From Pseudomonadota bacterium (GTDB lineage: Bacteria; Myxococcota_A; Polyangia; Haliangiales; Haliangiaceae): a DNA stretch of 64,000 nt. Positions 34,539-43,649 of the stretch are shown here, piece by piece. Location of the stretch: contig JAEYYV010000074.1 of the NCBI GenBank assembly GCA_023428295.1, forward strand, positions 9,710 to 73,709, written 5' to 3'. Under the pieces are notes generated by a model. The model did no database searches. It had not been told where the DNA came from and saw only the letters and a program-made list of their open reading frames with translations. Every line of letters begins with the position of its first letter. The stretch's first letter is position 1. The translations under genes were made by a program, and so were the position numbers.

Positions 34539-35579
34539 GTGCGTCACGCAGTGATCCTCGCCGGTGGAAGTGGAACGCGTCTGTGGCCCGCGAGCCGCGC
34601 GCAGCGGCCCAAGCAACTCTTGCCGCTCGGCCCCGCCGGAACGACGCTGCTCGAAGCGGCGATCGCGCGCGGTGCATCGCTCGCCGGTGAGCGCGTGATG
34701 ATCGTGACGGCCGCATCGCAGGTGGTCGCGACGCGCGAGGTGCTCGGATCACGCACGGTGGAGATCGTCGCCGAGCCGGTCGGGCGTAACACCGCCGCGG
34801 CGGTCGGACTCGCGGCAGCGATCCTTCTGCGTCGCGATCCCGACGCGACGATGTTGATCCTCCCGGCCGATCAATTCGTGGCGAAGGAGGACGAGCTCGC
34901 GCGCCTCTTCGCTGTGGCGATGGGCGCGGTCGAGCGCGACGACGTGATCGCCACGATCGGCATCACGCCCACGCGCGCGGAGACCGGGTTTGGCTATCTC
35001 GAGACGGACGGCGCGGCGAATGGAGGCGTGGTTCCGCTGAAGCGCTTCGTCGAGAAGCCGAACCGCGAAACCGCCGAGCACTACGTCTCGAGCGGACGCT
35101 TCTTGTGGAACGCCGGCATCTTCGTGGTCAGCGCGAAGCGCATCCTGCGCGAGCTCGACCAGCGGCTCCCCGAGACAGCGAGCGCGCTCGTGCGCATCGC
35201 AGCAGGTGAGGATGCGAGCGCGATCTATCCAACACTCCGGTCCATCTCCATCGATCACGCGGTGATGGAGCACGCGGATCGCGTGGTGACCGTGCCGGCG
35301 GATGTCGGCTGGGATGACGTTGGCTCGTGGGCTGCGATCCCCGCCGTGCGCGGCGCCGACGAGAACGGCAACACGCTCGATCCGCTCGCGATGTCGATCG
35401 ATGGCAGGAATAACCTCGTGCTCACCGATGACGACACCGTGGTCGCGGTCGTCGGGCTCGATGACCTCGTCGTGGTGAAGAGCGGGAACGCGGTGTTGGT
35501 GATCCGGAAGGACCAGGCACAGGACGTCCGCAAGGTCGTCGAAGGTCTTTCCTCGCAAAAGCTGACGCGCTACCTATAG
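34539..35579 (+). CDS. manC: mannose-1-phosphate guanylyltransferase
   Basis: This 346-aa enzyme makes GDP-mannose from mannose-1-phosphate and GTP. The GTG at 34539 has GGGAGA about eight bases upstream. The nucleotidyltransferase signature LAGGSGTRLWPASRAQRPKQ opens the protein, with PVGRNTAAAVGLAA, LPADQFV, TGFGYLE, FVEKPN, FLWNAGIFV and VGWDDVGSW following in order. The isomerase domain of type II PMI-GMP enzymes is absent, so it is a monofunctional enzyme. It is followed after four bases by a phosphomannomutase gene, forming a GDP-mannose unit for polysaccharide or glycolipid synthesis. Confidence 0.94.
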   Translation: MRHAVILAGGSGTRLWPASRAQRPKQLLPLGPAGTTLLEAAIARGASLAGERVMIVTAASQVVATREVLGSRTVEIVAEPVGRNTAAAVGLAAAILLRRDPDATMLILPADQFVAKEDELARLFAVAMGAVERDDVIATIGITPTRAETGFGYLETDGAANGGVVPLKRFVEKPNRETAEHYVSSGRFLWNAGIFVVSAKRILRELDQRLPETASALVRIAAGEDASAIYPTLRSISIDHAVMEHADRVVTVPADVGWDDVGSWAAIPAVRGADENGNTLDPLAMSIDGRNNLVLTDDDTVVAVVGLDDLVVVKSGNAVLVIRKDQAQDVRKVVEGLSSQKLTRYL

Positions 35580-35583
35580 CCCC

Positions 35584-36984
35584 GTGAATCCGAAAGCGTT
35601 TCGCGAGTACGACATTCGTGGTGTCGCCGAGCGTGACCTCGACGACGCGACCGTGCGCGCACTCGGCATCGCGATCGGTGCGCGCGTCGTCGCGAATGCG
35701 GGCAATGACAAGCCGGGCGTCGTGGTCGTCGGACGCGACTGCCGGACCACGTCGCCGCGGCTGTTCGCCGCGCTGACGGACGGGCTCCGCGTGCACGCCG
35801 AGGTGATCGATATCGGCGTCGTTCCCACGCCGCTCGTCTATTTCTGCGCGGTCGGTGGTGTTCCCGAGCTGACGCCCGCGGCGTCGATCGTGATCACCGG
35901 AAGCCACAATCCTCCCGAGGACAACGGCTTCAAGATCATGATCGGCAAGGAGACGCTGCACGGTCCCGCCATCGCCGCGTTGCGTGACGAGGTGGAGAAG
36001 CTCCTCGAGCAATCCGCACCGCATCCCACGCGGCCGATGCACTCGCGCGACGTGATCAGCGCGTACGACGCGGCGGTGCAAGAGCGCCTGAAGCTCGGCA
36101 AGCGACGCTTCAAGGTCGTCGTCGATGCAGGCAACGGATCGGGAGGTCCCACCGCGGTCGGCCTCTATCGCCGCCTCGGCTTCGACGTCATCCCGCTGTA
36201 CTGCGACCTCGACGGAACGTTCCCGAACCACCATCCCGATCCGACGCAGCCCGAGAACGTGAAGGACCTCGCCGCGATGGTGCAGTCCGCGCGCGCCGAG
36301 ATCGGGATCGCGCTCGACGGTGACGCGGATCGCATCGGCGCGGTGGACTCGACGGGCCGAATCCTGTGGGGCGATCAGCTGATGATCCTCCTCGGCAAGG
36401 CCGTGCTCGCCGAAGTGCCGAACGCCAGGTTCGTCGGCGAGGTGAAGTGCTCGCAGGCGATGTACGACCAGCTCGCGGCCGCAGGGGGCGAGGTCGAGAT
36501 GTGGAAGGTCGGCCACTCGCTGATCAAGGCGCGCATGAAGGAGACGGGCGCTCAGCTCGCGGGCGAGATGTCCGGGCACATGTTCTTCGCGCATCGCTGG
36601 TTCGGCTTCGACGACGCGGTGTACGCGGGCGCGCGGCTCCTCGAGCTGCTCTCCAACAGCACGCGCACGCTCGCGCAGCTCGCCGACGAGCTCCCGGTGA
36701 TGATCAACACGCCAGAGATTCGCGTGGACTGCCCGGACGACAAGAAGTTCGCGGTGGTCGCCGAGGTGACGAAGCGCTTGCGCGAGCACGCGGATGTCAC
36801 GGGCGTCGTCGATGTCGACGGCGTGCGTGCGAAGTTTGCGGGCGGGTGGGGGCTCGTGCGCGCGTCGAACACGCAGCCCGCGTTGGTCATGCGGTGCGAG
36901 GCAGAGACAAAGGCGCGCCTCGCGGAGATCAAGTCGCTGATCGAGTCGACGATCGCGGCGGCCACCGCCACACTGTCTGCATGA
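35584..36984 (+). CDS. phosphomannomutase/phosphoglucomutase
   Basis: This is a 466-aa enzyme of the alpha-D-phosphohexomutase family, interconverting hexose 6- and 1-phosphates. The GTG start at 35584 is four bases after the manC stop. FREYDIRGVAERDL opens it, the catalytic phosphoserine loop is TGSHNPPEDNGFK, the Mg2+ site is ALDGDADRIGAVD, the sugar-binding loop is GEMSGHMFF, and the phosphate-binding C-terminal region includes RASNTQPALVMR. It supplies mannose-1-phosphate to ManC and may also act on glucose, as AlgC does. Its stop overlaps the ROK kinase start (ATGA). Confidence 0.94.
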   Translation: MNPKAFREYDIRGVAERDLDDATVRALGIAIGARVVANAGNDKPGVVVVGRDCRTTSPRLFAALTDGLRVHAEVIDIGVVPTPLVYFCAVGGVPELTPAASIVITGSHNPPEDNGFKIMIGKETLHGPAIAALRDEVEKLLEQSAPHPTRPMHSRDVISAYDAAVQERLKLGKRRFKVVVDAGNGSGGPTAVGLYRRLGFDVIPLYCDLDGTFPNHHPDPTQPENVKDLAAMVQSARAEIGIALDGDADRIGAVDSTGRILWGDQLMILLGKAVLAEVPNARFVGEVKCSQAMYDQLAAAGGEVEMWKVGHSLIKARMKETGAQLAGEMSGHMFFAHRWFGFDDAVYAGARLLELLSNSTRTLAQLADELPVMINTPEIRVDCPDDKKFAVVAEVTKRLREHADVTGVVDVDGVRAKFAGGWGLVRASNTQPALVMRCEAETKARLAEIKSLIESTIAAATATLSA

Positions 36985-37949
36985 TGCGCATCGGCATCGA
37001 CCTCGGCGGATCCAACCTCCGCATCGCGTCGCTCCGTTCGGACTCTGCCGAGGTCGTCGCGCAGCACAAGGAAGCGGTCGGCGAGCCGCGCGATCCGGAG
37101 ACGATCGTCGCTCGCATCGCTGCGCTCGTCGAGCAGCTCGCAGACCCGGGCGGCGCGTCGATTCCCGTCGGCATCGGCATCGCCGCCATGCTGCGCGACA
37201 CGCAAGGCACCGTCGCCAACTCGCCGCACCTGCGCTGGCGCGACGTGCCGTTCGGCAAGCTCCTCGCGGCGCGCCTCGGCGCTCGGTTCTCGGTCGGTGT
37301 CTACAACGACGTCAACGCGATCGTGTACGGCGAGCACGCGTTCGGCGCCGCGCGCGGCTTCCACCACGTCCTCGGTGTGTACGTCGGCACGGGCGTCGGC
37401 GGTGGCCTCGTGGTGAACGGCGCGCTCGTCGAGGGAGCTAACAACTGCGCCGCGGAGATCGGTCACGTGAAGGTCCACTGGGACGACCAGGCCGCTCCGT
37501 GCGCGTGCGGTCAACGCGGCTGCGTCGAGGCCTATGTCGGCGGCAGTTACGTCGCGAAGCGCATCGCGCGCGATCTCGCCGCGGGCACCGCCACGCGCGC
37601 GATCGAGCTAGCCGGCAGCGTCGCGAGCGTGACGCCGTCGCACGTCGACCAAGCCGCGGCCGACGGAGATGCGTGGGCGCTCGCGCTGTGGGAGGAGCTC
37701 GCGCCGCTCCTCGCGATCGCGCTCGGCAACGCGATCGCCGTGCTGAACCCGCAGCGCCTCGTCCTCGGCGGTGGCCTGCTCGGTCGCACGCCCACGCTCT
37801 ACGAGCAAGTGGTCGCGATGCTGCCGCTCGTCGCGCCGCTCGCGTCGATGGAGCCGCTCACGATCGCGCCCGCCGTGCTCGGCGACGACGCGGGCATCGT
37901 GGGCGCCGCCGCGCTCGCAGCAGACGGCATCTCGATCATTCGCGGTTAG
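36981..37949 (+). CDS. ROK family sugar kinase (glucokinase-like)
   Basis: This is a 322-aa cytoplasmic kinase. RIGIDLGGSNLRIASL is the phosphate-1 ATP motif, YNDVNAIVYGEH contains the catalytic Asp region, VYVGTGVGGGLVVNG binds the sugar, and EIGHVKVHWDD followed by CACGQRGCVEAY is the ROK zinc signature. No helix-turn-helix precedes it, so it is an enzyme and not a repressor. Adjacent genes suggest it phosphorylates glucose or mannose to feed the phosphomannomutase. Two adjacent ATGs (36981, 36984) are possible starts; the first overlaps the preceding stop. Confidence 0.93.
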   Translation: MMRIGIDLGGSNLRIASLRSDSAEVVAQHKEAVGEPRDPETIVARIAALVEQLADPGGASIPVGIGIAAMLRDTQGTVANSPHLRWRDVPFGKLLAARLGARFSVGVYNDVNAIVYGEHAFGAARGFHHVLGVYVGTGVGGGLVVNGALVEGANNCAAEIGHVKVHWDDQAAPCACGQRGCVEAYVGGSYVAKRIARDLAAGTATRAIELAGSVASVTPSHVDQAAADGDAWALALWEELAPLLAIALGNAIAVLNPQRLVLGGGLLGRTPTLYEQVVAMLPLVAPLASMEPLTIAPAVLGDDAGIVGAAALAADGISIIRG

Positions 37950-38755
37950 CGCGGGGGGCGCGCGGCAGTGTAGTGCGCGAACACCCGATCGGGGGGCAGC
38001 GCTCGGTCGTAGATCGCGACCTCGTCGATGGTCCCCACGGCAGGACTGCTCGACAGCGAGCCGTTGCCGGAGCCGATCGTGAACCCGACGATCCCGTCGG
38101 GGAGTGCGATCGCCGATGCCTTGTCGCCGACGAGGGTCCCGTCGACGTACAGGCGCATCTGCGCTCCATCGTACGTGCCGACGATGTGGATGAAGCGATC
38201 GAGATCGACGTCATGCAGCTCGATGAGCGTCTGACCGTTCTCGGTGATGCCGCGCGCGAACCCGAGGCGACCGTAGCCCACATAGATGATGTACCCGATG
38301 GCCCCCGGTGGCTCCGTGTACTTCGCGACGATGTTGCTGTAGTGATCGCGAACGGTGATGTTCGCCCACGCTTCGATCGTGAATGGCGCGGTGCCCGCGA
38401 ACTCGTGAACGTCGCCGAACAGGACGCCTGTGTCGCCCGGTCCGAACCTGACCGCGGTGTCCGGATCATCGAACAGCGCGCCGGGCGCGTTCAGCGCGAA
38501 CGTGCCGCCGTACGTGCCGTGGATATCGCCCGCGCTGTCGATGCAGGTGCCGCCCGTTGCTTCGCCCATGCGGTAGTAGGAGACCGGCAAGTCAGCGAGC
38601 ACTTCGCGCGCGTAGCCCATCACGTCGATCGAAGCATCGGTATCGGGGTCGATCGAAGCGTCGGTGGCAGCGTCGACGAGCGGCTCGCGTCCGTCGAGTC
38701 CGAAGACTCGATCGCACCCCGCGAGTGCGAGCACGACGAGACAGGTGCGCCACAT
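37946..38755 (-). CDS. LamG-domain lipoprotein
   Basis: This is a 269-aa exported protein with lipobox Cys14 (LALAGC). An Asp/Ala-rich acidic spacer (DAATDASIDPDTDASID) follows, typical of myxobacterial surface lipoproteins. The remaining ~200 residues form a concanavalin-like LamG jelly-roll: DLPVSYYRMGEA, FTIEAWANI, GTYDGAQMRLYVDG and VGTIDEVAIYDRAL are the usual strands. LamG domains bind glycans or protein ligands. The stop overlaps that of the convergent ROK kinase gene. The small acidic lipoprotein gene of the TonB group ends 41 bases upstream. Confidence 0.9.
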   Translation of the reverse strand: MWRTCLVVLALAGCDRVFGLDGREPLVDAATDASIDPDTDASIDVMGYAREVLADLPVSYYRMGEATGGTCIDSAGDIHGTYGGTFALNAPGALFDDPDTAVRFGPGDTGVLFGDVHEFAGTAPFTIEAWANITVRDHYSNIVAKYTEPPGAIGYIIYVGYGRLGFARGITENGQTLIELHDVDLDRFIHIVGTYDGAQMRLYVDGTLVGDKASAIALPDGIVGFTIGSGNGSLSSSPAVGTIDEVAIYDRALPPDRVFAHYTAARPPR

Positions 38756-38796
38756 GCACGACGACAGTAGCGGGTTCTGGGCGCGCGTGGGACCGG

Positions 38797-39429
38797 TTAA
38801 CGACGCGGTGTGGCGATCACCACGGGGAACGTCACCTGCGCGTCGTTCTCTCCGCCGATCGCGGAGAAGCCGCTCGCCTTCACGGTGGCTGCCGTGTCGG
38901 CGGTCTTCGTCGGCTGACCGTTGAGCGGCGGCAGGTGCCGGAGCGTGACGATCAAGTCGCCGCCGGTGGCGGAGCCGACGACGAACGTGTTGTCGAGACC
39001 GATCGGAAGTCCGGTGCGGTCCTGATCTGCGTACGCGTGCGTGATCGCCGCGTTCGGGTTGTCCGTGGCCGGACCGTTCACCGCGCTGCCGGTGAAGAAG
39101 ATCTGATGATCCTCGGCTTCGTCGCGAACCTCGTCGGTGATCTCTTCCGCAGGCGTCTCGAGCCGATTCTGGAAGCCGACCGTCACGGTGTACGTGGTGT
39201 TCGCGACGAGCGCGATCGTGTCGATCGTCGGTGGCTCACCGCCGTCGCCGTCGGGATCGTCGAACTCGGCGACGATCGGGGATCCCCCGCTCGGCGTGAG
39301 CGTGACGGTGACGGTGGTGATGAGCTCTTCGAGGCAGTTCGAGCCCGAGCATTCGGTGCCGCCATCGTCGCCACATGCAGCGAGGGCCAAGACGCCGACC
39401 GAGAGAGCGAGAACGAGAGACGTACGCAT
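38797..39429 (-). CDS. small acidic lipoprotein next to TonB-dependent receptor
   Basis: This is a 210-aa protein with a lipobox at Cys19 (LALAAC) and a start 11 bases after the receptor gene. It is beta-rich with the sequence pattern FDDPDGDGGEPP, NTTYTVTVGFQN, then EEITDEVRDEAEDHQIFF. This pattern resembles lipoproteins found beside TonB receptors in Bacteroidetes and Deltaproteobacteria; I infer surface capture of a cation or metal complex, helped by the clustered acidic residues and His. No enzymatic motif is seen. Confidence 0.8.
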   Translation of the reverse strand: MRTSLVLALSVGVLALAACGDDGGTECSGSNCLEELITTVTVTLTPSGGSPIVAEFDDPDGDGGEPPTIDTIALVANTTYTVTVGFQNRLETPAEEITDEVRDEAEDHQIFFTGSAVNGPATDNPNAAITHAYADQDRTGLPIGLDNTFVVGSATGGDLIVTLRHLPPLNGQPTKTADTAATVKASGFSAIGGENDAQVTFPVVIATPRR

Positions 39430-39440
39430 GAGAGTGCCTT

Positions 39441-41858
39441 TCACTTCGACAAGAAGTACACGCTGGCGCGAACGAGCAGCTGCCACCCGGGCTGATCCGC
39501 GAAGTAGCGCAGGAGGCTCGTGTAGTCGCGATAGCGCGCGTTGGTCAGGTTGGTTCCGGAGATCGCGACCTTCACGGTCCGATCACCGGCGTGGATGGAG
39601 GCGCCCGCTTCGGCGCCGAGGAGGAAGTACGCGTCGGGTGGAGCCGCGAAGTCCGCTGCGATGTCGTAGCGGTGCTGCTTGCCGACGAACGTTCCGTTGG
39701 CCGAGAGGAACGCGTCGGACAGGCCCCAGAACGCGGGTGGCTTGAAGGTGACCTGGGCGCGCGCGCGAAGCGGCGGCACGAACACGAGGTACCCGTCGTC
39801 CGTGCGGTTGGTGGCGCGCACCCACGAGAGCTGCGTGGAGAGCTCGAGCTCGTCGAGCGGCTTGACCGCGATGCCGCCGTCGGCGCCCACGAACAGCGCG
39901 TCGACGGGGCGCGTGACAAAGCGCGGGAACGCACCCGTGATCAGCACGTCGAAGATCGGCATGCCCATCGCGTCGAGCGCGGGTGCGAAGTAGATGTAGT
40001 CGTCGATGAGGTTCGCGTAGGCGGACGCTTCCGCGGTGATGCGATCGTGCGTGATCGTGGTGGTGATCGACGCGGAGTAGGTGGTCTCCGGATCGAGATC
40101 CGGTTTGCCGAGCCCGAGCACGGGGAACGTCGGCGACGTGCCATTCAGGTACTGCTCGTCGGGATTGGGCGGCCTCGACGCCGTGGATAGATCGAGCTTG
40201 GTCGAGACCTCCTGACTCCAGCGATACACGCCGCCGATCGATGCGGACAGCGTGTGAAACGTCGACGCGCAGTCCACGGGATCGCCGGCGCCGTTCTCGC
40301 ACGCGTCCATCGCGAGCTGTCCCGAGCGAACGAGACGCAGATAGTTCTGTCGCTCGATCTGCGCGGTGCGCGCGAGGACGTCGTAGCGCACGCCGGCCTC
40401 GAGCTCCGCCTCGTGACCGACGAGACGCTCGATCGCGTAGACGCCCGCGCCCGCACCGGTGTGATCCGGAACGAGCGGCAGGCCGTTGTACGTGTGCATC
40501 TGCGCGACGCCGACGAGCCCGTACTGGCCGCGCAGGTGCCAGTGGTCGCTCACGTGGATCGGATCGTGCGCGTACGAGACGTCCACCTCGTGCGTCGACA
40601 GCCGGAAGTTGTACTGCGGGCCGGTCACCGACTGCCGGACGACCTCGTACTCGCGTCGATGGTCGTACTGGAACGCGTACACAGCGCCGATCGTCCCCGA
40701 CGGCACGGTCCACGACGCGCGCGCGATTCCGAGCTCGTGCGCCACGCGTTGCGACGGTCGCTCGATCTCGAAGTCCGCGTCGTACAGCTCGTAGCCGAGC
40801 GGACGGTCGCGCTCGAGTTGTGCGGTGAAGTCGTCGCGCGACTCCACACGCAAGCAGCTGCACACGCCCAGGCGCGCTTGATAGTGGCGAAACGACGCCT
40901 GGTACGCCGCGTTCTTCCGTCGATAGCCGACCGTGGCGCCGAGGCTCCACTCCTCGACGCCCGTGTTGTCGAGCGCGTAGTCCGGCGTCTCGGCCGCGGC
41001 GAGGCGGCGATAGCTGCCGTCGATGTTGGTCGAGAAGCCGGGCAACTGTGCCGGCGCGTACTGGAGGCGTGACGCGATCGAGCCACCGCGTCCGTTGCTC
41101 ATGCCGACGAGGTGCGCCTCGCCCGCGTAGCCCGGTGCGCGCAACAGCTCCGGCGGAGCGACCAGCACGGCGCCACCGATCGCGTCCGGTCCGTAGCGCA
41201 CGCCGCTCGCACCGCGCACCACGGTCAGCTTGTCGGCCGTAAACGGATCCACCTCCGGCGTGTGATCGAGTCCCCACTCTTGCGAGCGGTGCCGCACGCC
41301 GTCGACGAGCAAGAGTAAGCGCCGGCCGAACTGACCGCGAATGATCGGCTTGCCGACGCCGCTTCCGGTTCGCAGCTGCCCGACGCCAGGGACATCCGCG
41401 ATCGCTTCCGCGAGCGCCTTGCCGCGCGTTCGCTCGAGCGCCTCACCCTGGAGCGTGGTGGTCGATCGCGTGTCGATCGGATCGGGCGCTTTGTCGTGGA
41501 TCTCGACGATCTCCTCGTCGAGTGCGTCGAGCTCGATCTCGACGGACTTGTCATGGGGGATCAGGAGCCTGCGCTCGGTCGTCTTGTAGTCCGCGCGCTC
41601 GACGGTGATCACCAACACGCCGGGGCACAGGTTCGCCATCGTGAAGCGACCATCGCCATCGCACAGCGCGCTGCCGGAGTGGCTCGCGTCGGTAGGGCGT
41701 GTCGCGTCTGGCTCGACGACGATCGTGGCGCCCGCGATGGGCTCGTGCGACCGCGCATCGACGACATGACCGTCGAGCGTGAAGTCGCAGGGACCTATCG
41801 GATCGGCGAACGCCGGTGAACCGGCGAGCGCGAGTAGCAACAACAACAAGAACCGCAC
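39441..41858 (-). CDS. TonB-dependent outer-membrane receptor with carboxypeptidase-like N-terminal domain
   Basis: This is an 805-aa receptor. The GTG at 41858 is preferred because AGGAGG lies just upstream; an ATG at 41888 would add ten residues. A signal peptide ends at SPAFA. A CarboxypepD_reg-like beta domain (~22-105) precedes the plug, which shows LAEAIADVPGVGQLRTG, PIIRGQFGRRLLLLVDGVRH and VVRGASGVRYGPDAIGGAVLV. The rest is a 22-strand barrel with LDPETTYSASI near the end. The His-rich protein upstream and the acidic lipoprotein downstream suggest zinc or other metal transport (ZnuD-like), but the substrate is not shown by the sequence. Confidence 0.92.
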   Translation of the reverse strand: MRFLLLLLLALAGSPAFADPIGPCDFTLDGHVVDARSHEPIAGATIVVEPDATRPTDASHSGSALCDGDGRFTMANLCPGVLVITVERADYKTTERRLLIPHDKSVEIELDALDEEIVEIHDKAPDPIDTRSTTTLQGEALERTRGKALAEAIADVPGVGQLRTGSGVGKPIIRGQFGRRLLLLVDGVRHRSQEWGLDHTPEVDPFTADKLTVVRGASGVRYGPDAIGGAVLVAPPELLRAPGYAGEAHLVGMSNGRGGSIASRLQYAPAQLPGFSTNIDGSYRRLAAAETPDYALDNTGVEEWSLGATVGYRRKNAAYQASFRHYQARLGVCSCLRVESRDDFTAQLERDRPLGYELYDADFEIERPSQRVAHELGIARASWTVPSGTIGAVYAFQYDHRREYEVVRQSVTGPQYNFRLSTHEVDVSYAHDPIHVSDHWHLRGQYGLVGVAQMHTYNGLPLVPDHTGAGAGVYAIERLVGHEAELEAGVRYDVLARTAQIERQNYLRLVRSGQLAMDACENGAGDPVDCASTFHTLSASIGGVYRWSQEVSTKLDLSTASRPPNPDEQYLNGTSPTFPVLGLGKPDLDPETTYSASITTTITHDRITAEASAYANLIDDYIYFAPALDAMGMPIFDVLITGAFPRFVTRPVDALFVGADGGIAVKPLDELELSTQLSWVRATNRTDDGYLVFVPPLRARAQVTFKPPAFWGLSDAFLSANGTFVGKQHRYDIAADFAAPPDAYFLLGAEAGASIHAGDRTVKVAISGTNLTNARYRDYTSLLRYFADQPGWQLLVRASVYFLSK

Positions 41859-41937
41859 GAGTCCTCCTCGTGACGAGCGACCGATCATCTGACAGCGCGC
41901 GCACCCGAGGGCGGCGCGAACGCGAGGCACGACGCGA

Positions 41938-42315
41938 CTACCCGGCGTGCGGCGGAGACGTCTTCGGCGCGTACGAGAGGATCGAGACGTCGACGGCGGC
42001 CGTGATCGCGACGTGCTCGACGACGGTCGCGTGCGCGACGACGCCGTGCGCGAGCGACGGTGACGACGAGAGGATCGTGGACTGCTCGAGCCCGACGAGG
42101 AGGGCACACGGACCGATGTCCGCGTGGTCGTGCGCGCCGTTGCCGTGAAGGTGTGGCGTGGTGCTGTCTGCGTGATCCTCGGCGAGCGCGTGCGCGTGCT
42201 CCATCGCGCCGACGGAGTCGCGGACGTGCGCGACCGTCGTCTCGTGACGAAGCGAGACGAGATGTGCGAGCAGGATGCACGCGGCAGCGATGATCGCTGC
42301 TCCACGCTTTTGCAT
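41938..42315 (-). CDS. His-rich exported or membrane-anchored small protein
   Basis: This is a 125-aa protein with ATG at 42315, a hydrophobic N-terminal segment (GAAIIAAACILLAHLVSL) and about 14 His residues, many in MEHAHALAEDHAD and PHLHGNGAHDHADIGPC. Such His clusters bind Zn2+, Cu2+ or Ni2+. A second hydrophobic stretch spans the C-terminal third. It lies about 80 bases upstream of the TonB receptor gene on the same strand and is probably its operon leader, supporting metal uptake. A start up to 13 residues earlier (GTG 42354) is possible. Confidence 0.75.
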   Translation of the reverse strand: MQKRGAAIIAAACILLAHLVSLRHETTVAHVRDSVGAMEHAHALAEDHADSTTPHLHGNGAHDHADIGPCALLVGLEQSTILSSSPSLAHGVVAHATVVEHVAITAAVDVSILSYAPKTSPPHAG

Positions 42316-42369
42316 CTGGGTTGCAACTACTCGCACGCGGGTACGTTCTCGCACCGAGCTGCCGGCTGG

Positions 42370-42675
42370 TCAAGGTTCGACAAAGTCGTCTGGCAAGTCG
42401 TCTGGCGAAGCGTCCGGTGAATCGCCGAGGGACTCGTTCAGCGGAACCGCGCGGAGCAGGGGAGGGGGCGTGCGAGGCGCCGTCGTGTCGGCGACCTCCG
42501 CGTCAGCCTCGCGAATGAACGACACGAACGCCATCGAAGGGCGCTTCGAGTGCTCGGTCATCACGAAGCGAATGCCCTCCAGCGCCCAGCCCTGCGCGAC
42601 CCACTCGTTGACGCACGTCTCGAGCGTCTCGTCGGTGACGATCGACAGCTCGACGAATTTGTACTGGAGCGCCAT
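42370..42675 (-). CDS. DUF4177-like small protein
   Basis: This is a 101-aa protein, coupled to hemB by a one-base overlap (TGATG). The first ~60 residues (YKFVELSIV, LETCVNEWVAQGWALEGIRF) fit the DUF4177 pattern of small alpha/beta proteins. The last ~25 residues are acidic, with DSPDASPDDLPDD encoded by tandem 12-base repeats at 42383-42418. The function is unknown. Its place after hemD-hemB may be incidental. Confidence 0.7.
   Translation of the reverse strand: MALQYKFVELSIVTDETLETCVNEWVAQGWALEGIRFVMTEHSKRPSMAFVSFIREADAEVADTTAPRTPPPLLRAVPLNESLGDSPDASPDDLPDDFVEP
42383..42418. repeat. 12-bp tandem repeats within the DUF4177-like gene
   Basis: Two exact copies of AAGTCGTCTGGC (42383-42394 and 42395-42406) are followed by a degenerate third. 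They encode the acidic Asp-Asp/Ser-Pro tail. In-frame repeats like this can expand or shrink without breaking the gene. Confidence 0.45.
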
Positions 42676-43649
42676 CAGCGCGCGAGCATCTTGGCGGCGT
42701 CGAGCGCGTGGTACGTGATGATGATGTCGGCGCCCGCGCGGCGGATGCCGGTGAGCGTCTCGAGGATGATGCGCTCGCGATCGATCCAGCCGTTGCGCGC
42801 GGCCGCCTCGATCATCGCGTACTCGCCGCTGACGTTGTAGGCGGCGACCGGCAAGTTGACCTCGTCGGAGACGGCGCGGATCACGTCGAGGTACGCGAGC
42901 GCGGGCTTCACCATCACGATGTCCGCGCCCTCGGCGGCGTCCATGGATGCCTCGCGCACCGCCTCGGCGACGTTGGCGAAGTCCATCTGATGACCGCGGC
43001 GATCGCCGGACTGCGGCGCGGAGTCCACGGCCTCGCGGAACGGACCGTAATAGGCGGACGCGTACTTCGCGGAGTACGCCATGATCGCCGTCTGATCGAA
43101 GCCTTGCTCGTCGAGCGCAGCGCGACACGCACCGACAAAGCCGTCGAGCATCCCCGACGGAGCGACGACATCGACGCCCGCCTTGGCGTACGACACGACC
43201 GCGCGCGAGAGGTTCTCGAGCGACGCGTCGTTATCCAGCTCGCCGTCGTGGAGCACGCCGCAGTGGCCGTGATCCGTGTACTCGCAGAAGCACGCGTCGG
43301 CCTGCACGACGAGGTTCGGGCGCGCCTTCTTGATCGAGCGGATCGCCTTTTGGACGACGCCCGAGTCCTTCCACGCTTCCGAGCCCACCGCGTCCTTGTG
43401 CTCGGGGATGCCGAACAGGATCACGCTCGGGATGCCCAGATCCGCGGCGCGTGCGGCGGCGTCCGTGGCTTTGTCGACCGAGTAATTGAACTGGCCGGGC
43501 AGCGAGCTGATGGGCTTCTCGATGCCCGAGCCCGGCACCACGAACAGCGGATAGACGAAATCGTCGACGGACAGGCGCGTCTCGCGCACCATCCGGCGAA
43601 GTCCTTCGGTGCGGCGCATGCGACGTGGGCGGTAATCGGGAAAGTTCAT
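42675..43649 (-). CDS. hemB: delta-aminolevulinic acid dehydratase (porphobilinogen synthase)
   Basis: This 324-aa enzyme joins two 5-aminolevulinate molecules to porphobilinogen in haem synthesis. RRTEGLRRMVRETRLS opens it. The metal site DACFCEYTDHGHCG keeps the Cys triad of the zinc type. The two Schiff-base lysines are in YSAKYASAYYGPFR and MVKPALAYLDVI. QMDFANVAEAVREA is the usual allosteric-region motif. The length is normal. Its ATG overlaps the hemD stop (ATGA). Confidence 0.96.
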   Translation of the reverse strand: MNFPDYRPRRMRRTEGLRRMVRETRLSVDDFVYPLFVVPGSGIEKPISSLPGQFNYSVDKATDAAARAADLGIPSVILFGIPEHKDAVGSEAWKDSGVVQKAIRSIKKARPNLVVQADACFCEYTDHGHCGVLHDGELDNDASLENLSRAVVSYAKAGVDVVAPSGMLDGFVGACRAALDEQGFDQTAIMAYSAKYASAYYGPFREAVDSAPQSGDRRGHQMDFANVAEAVREASMDAAEGADIVMVKPALAYLDVIRAVSDEVNLPVAAYNVSGEYAMIEAAARNGWIDRERIILETLTGIRRAGADIIITYHALDAAKMLAR

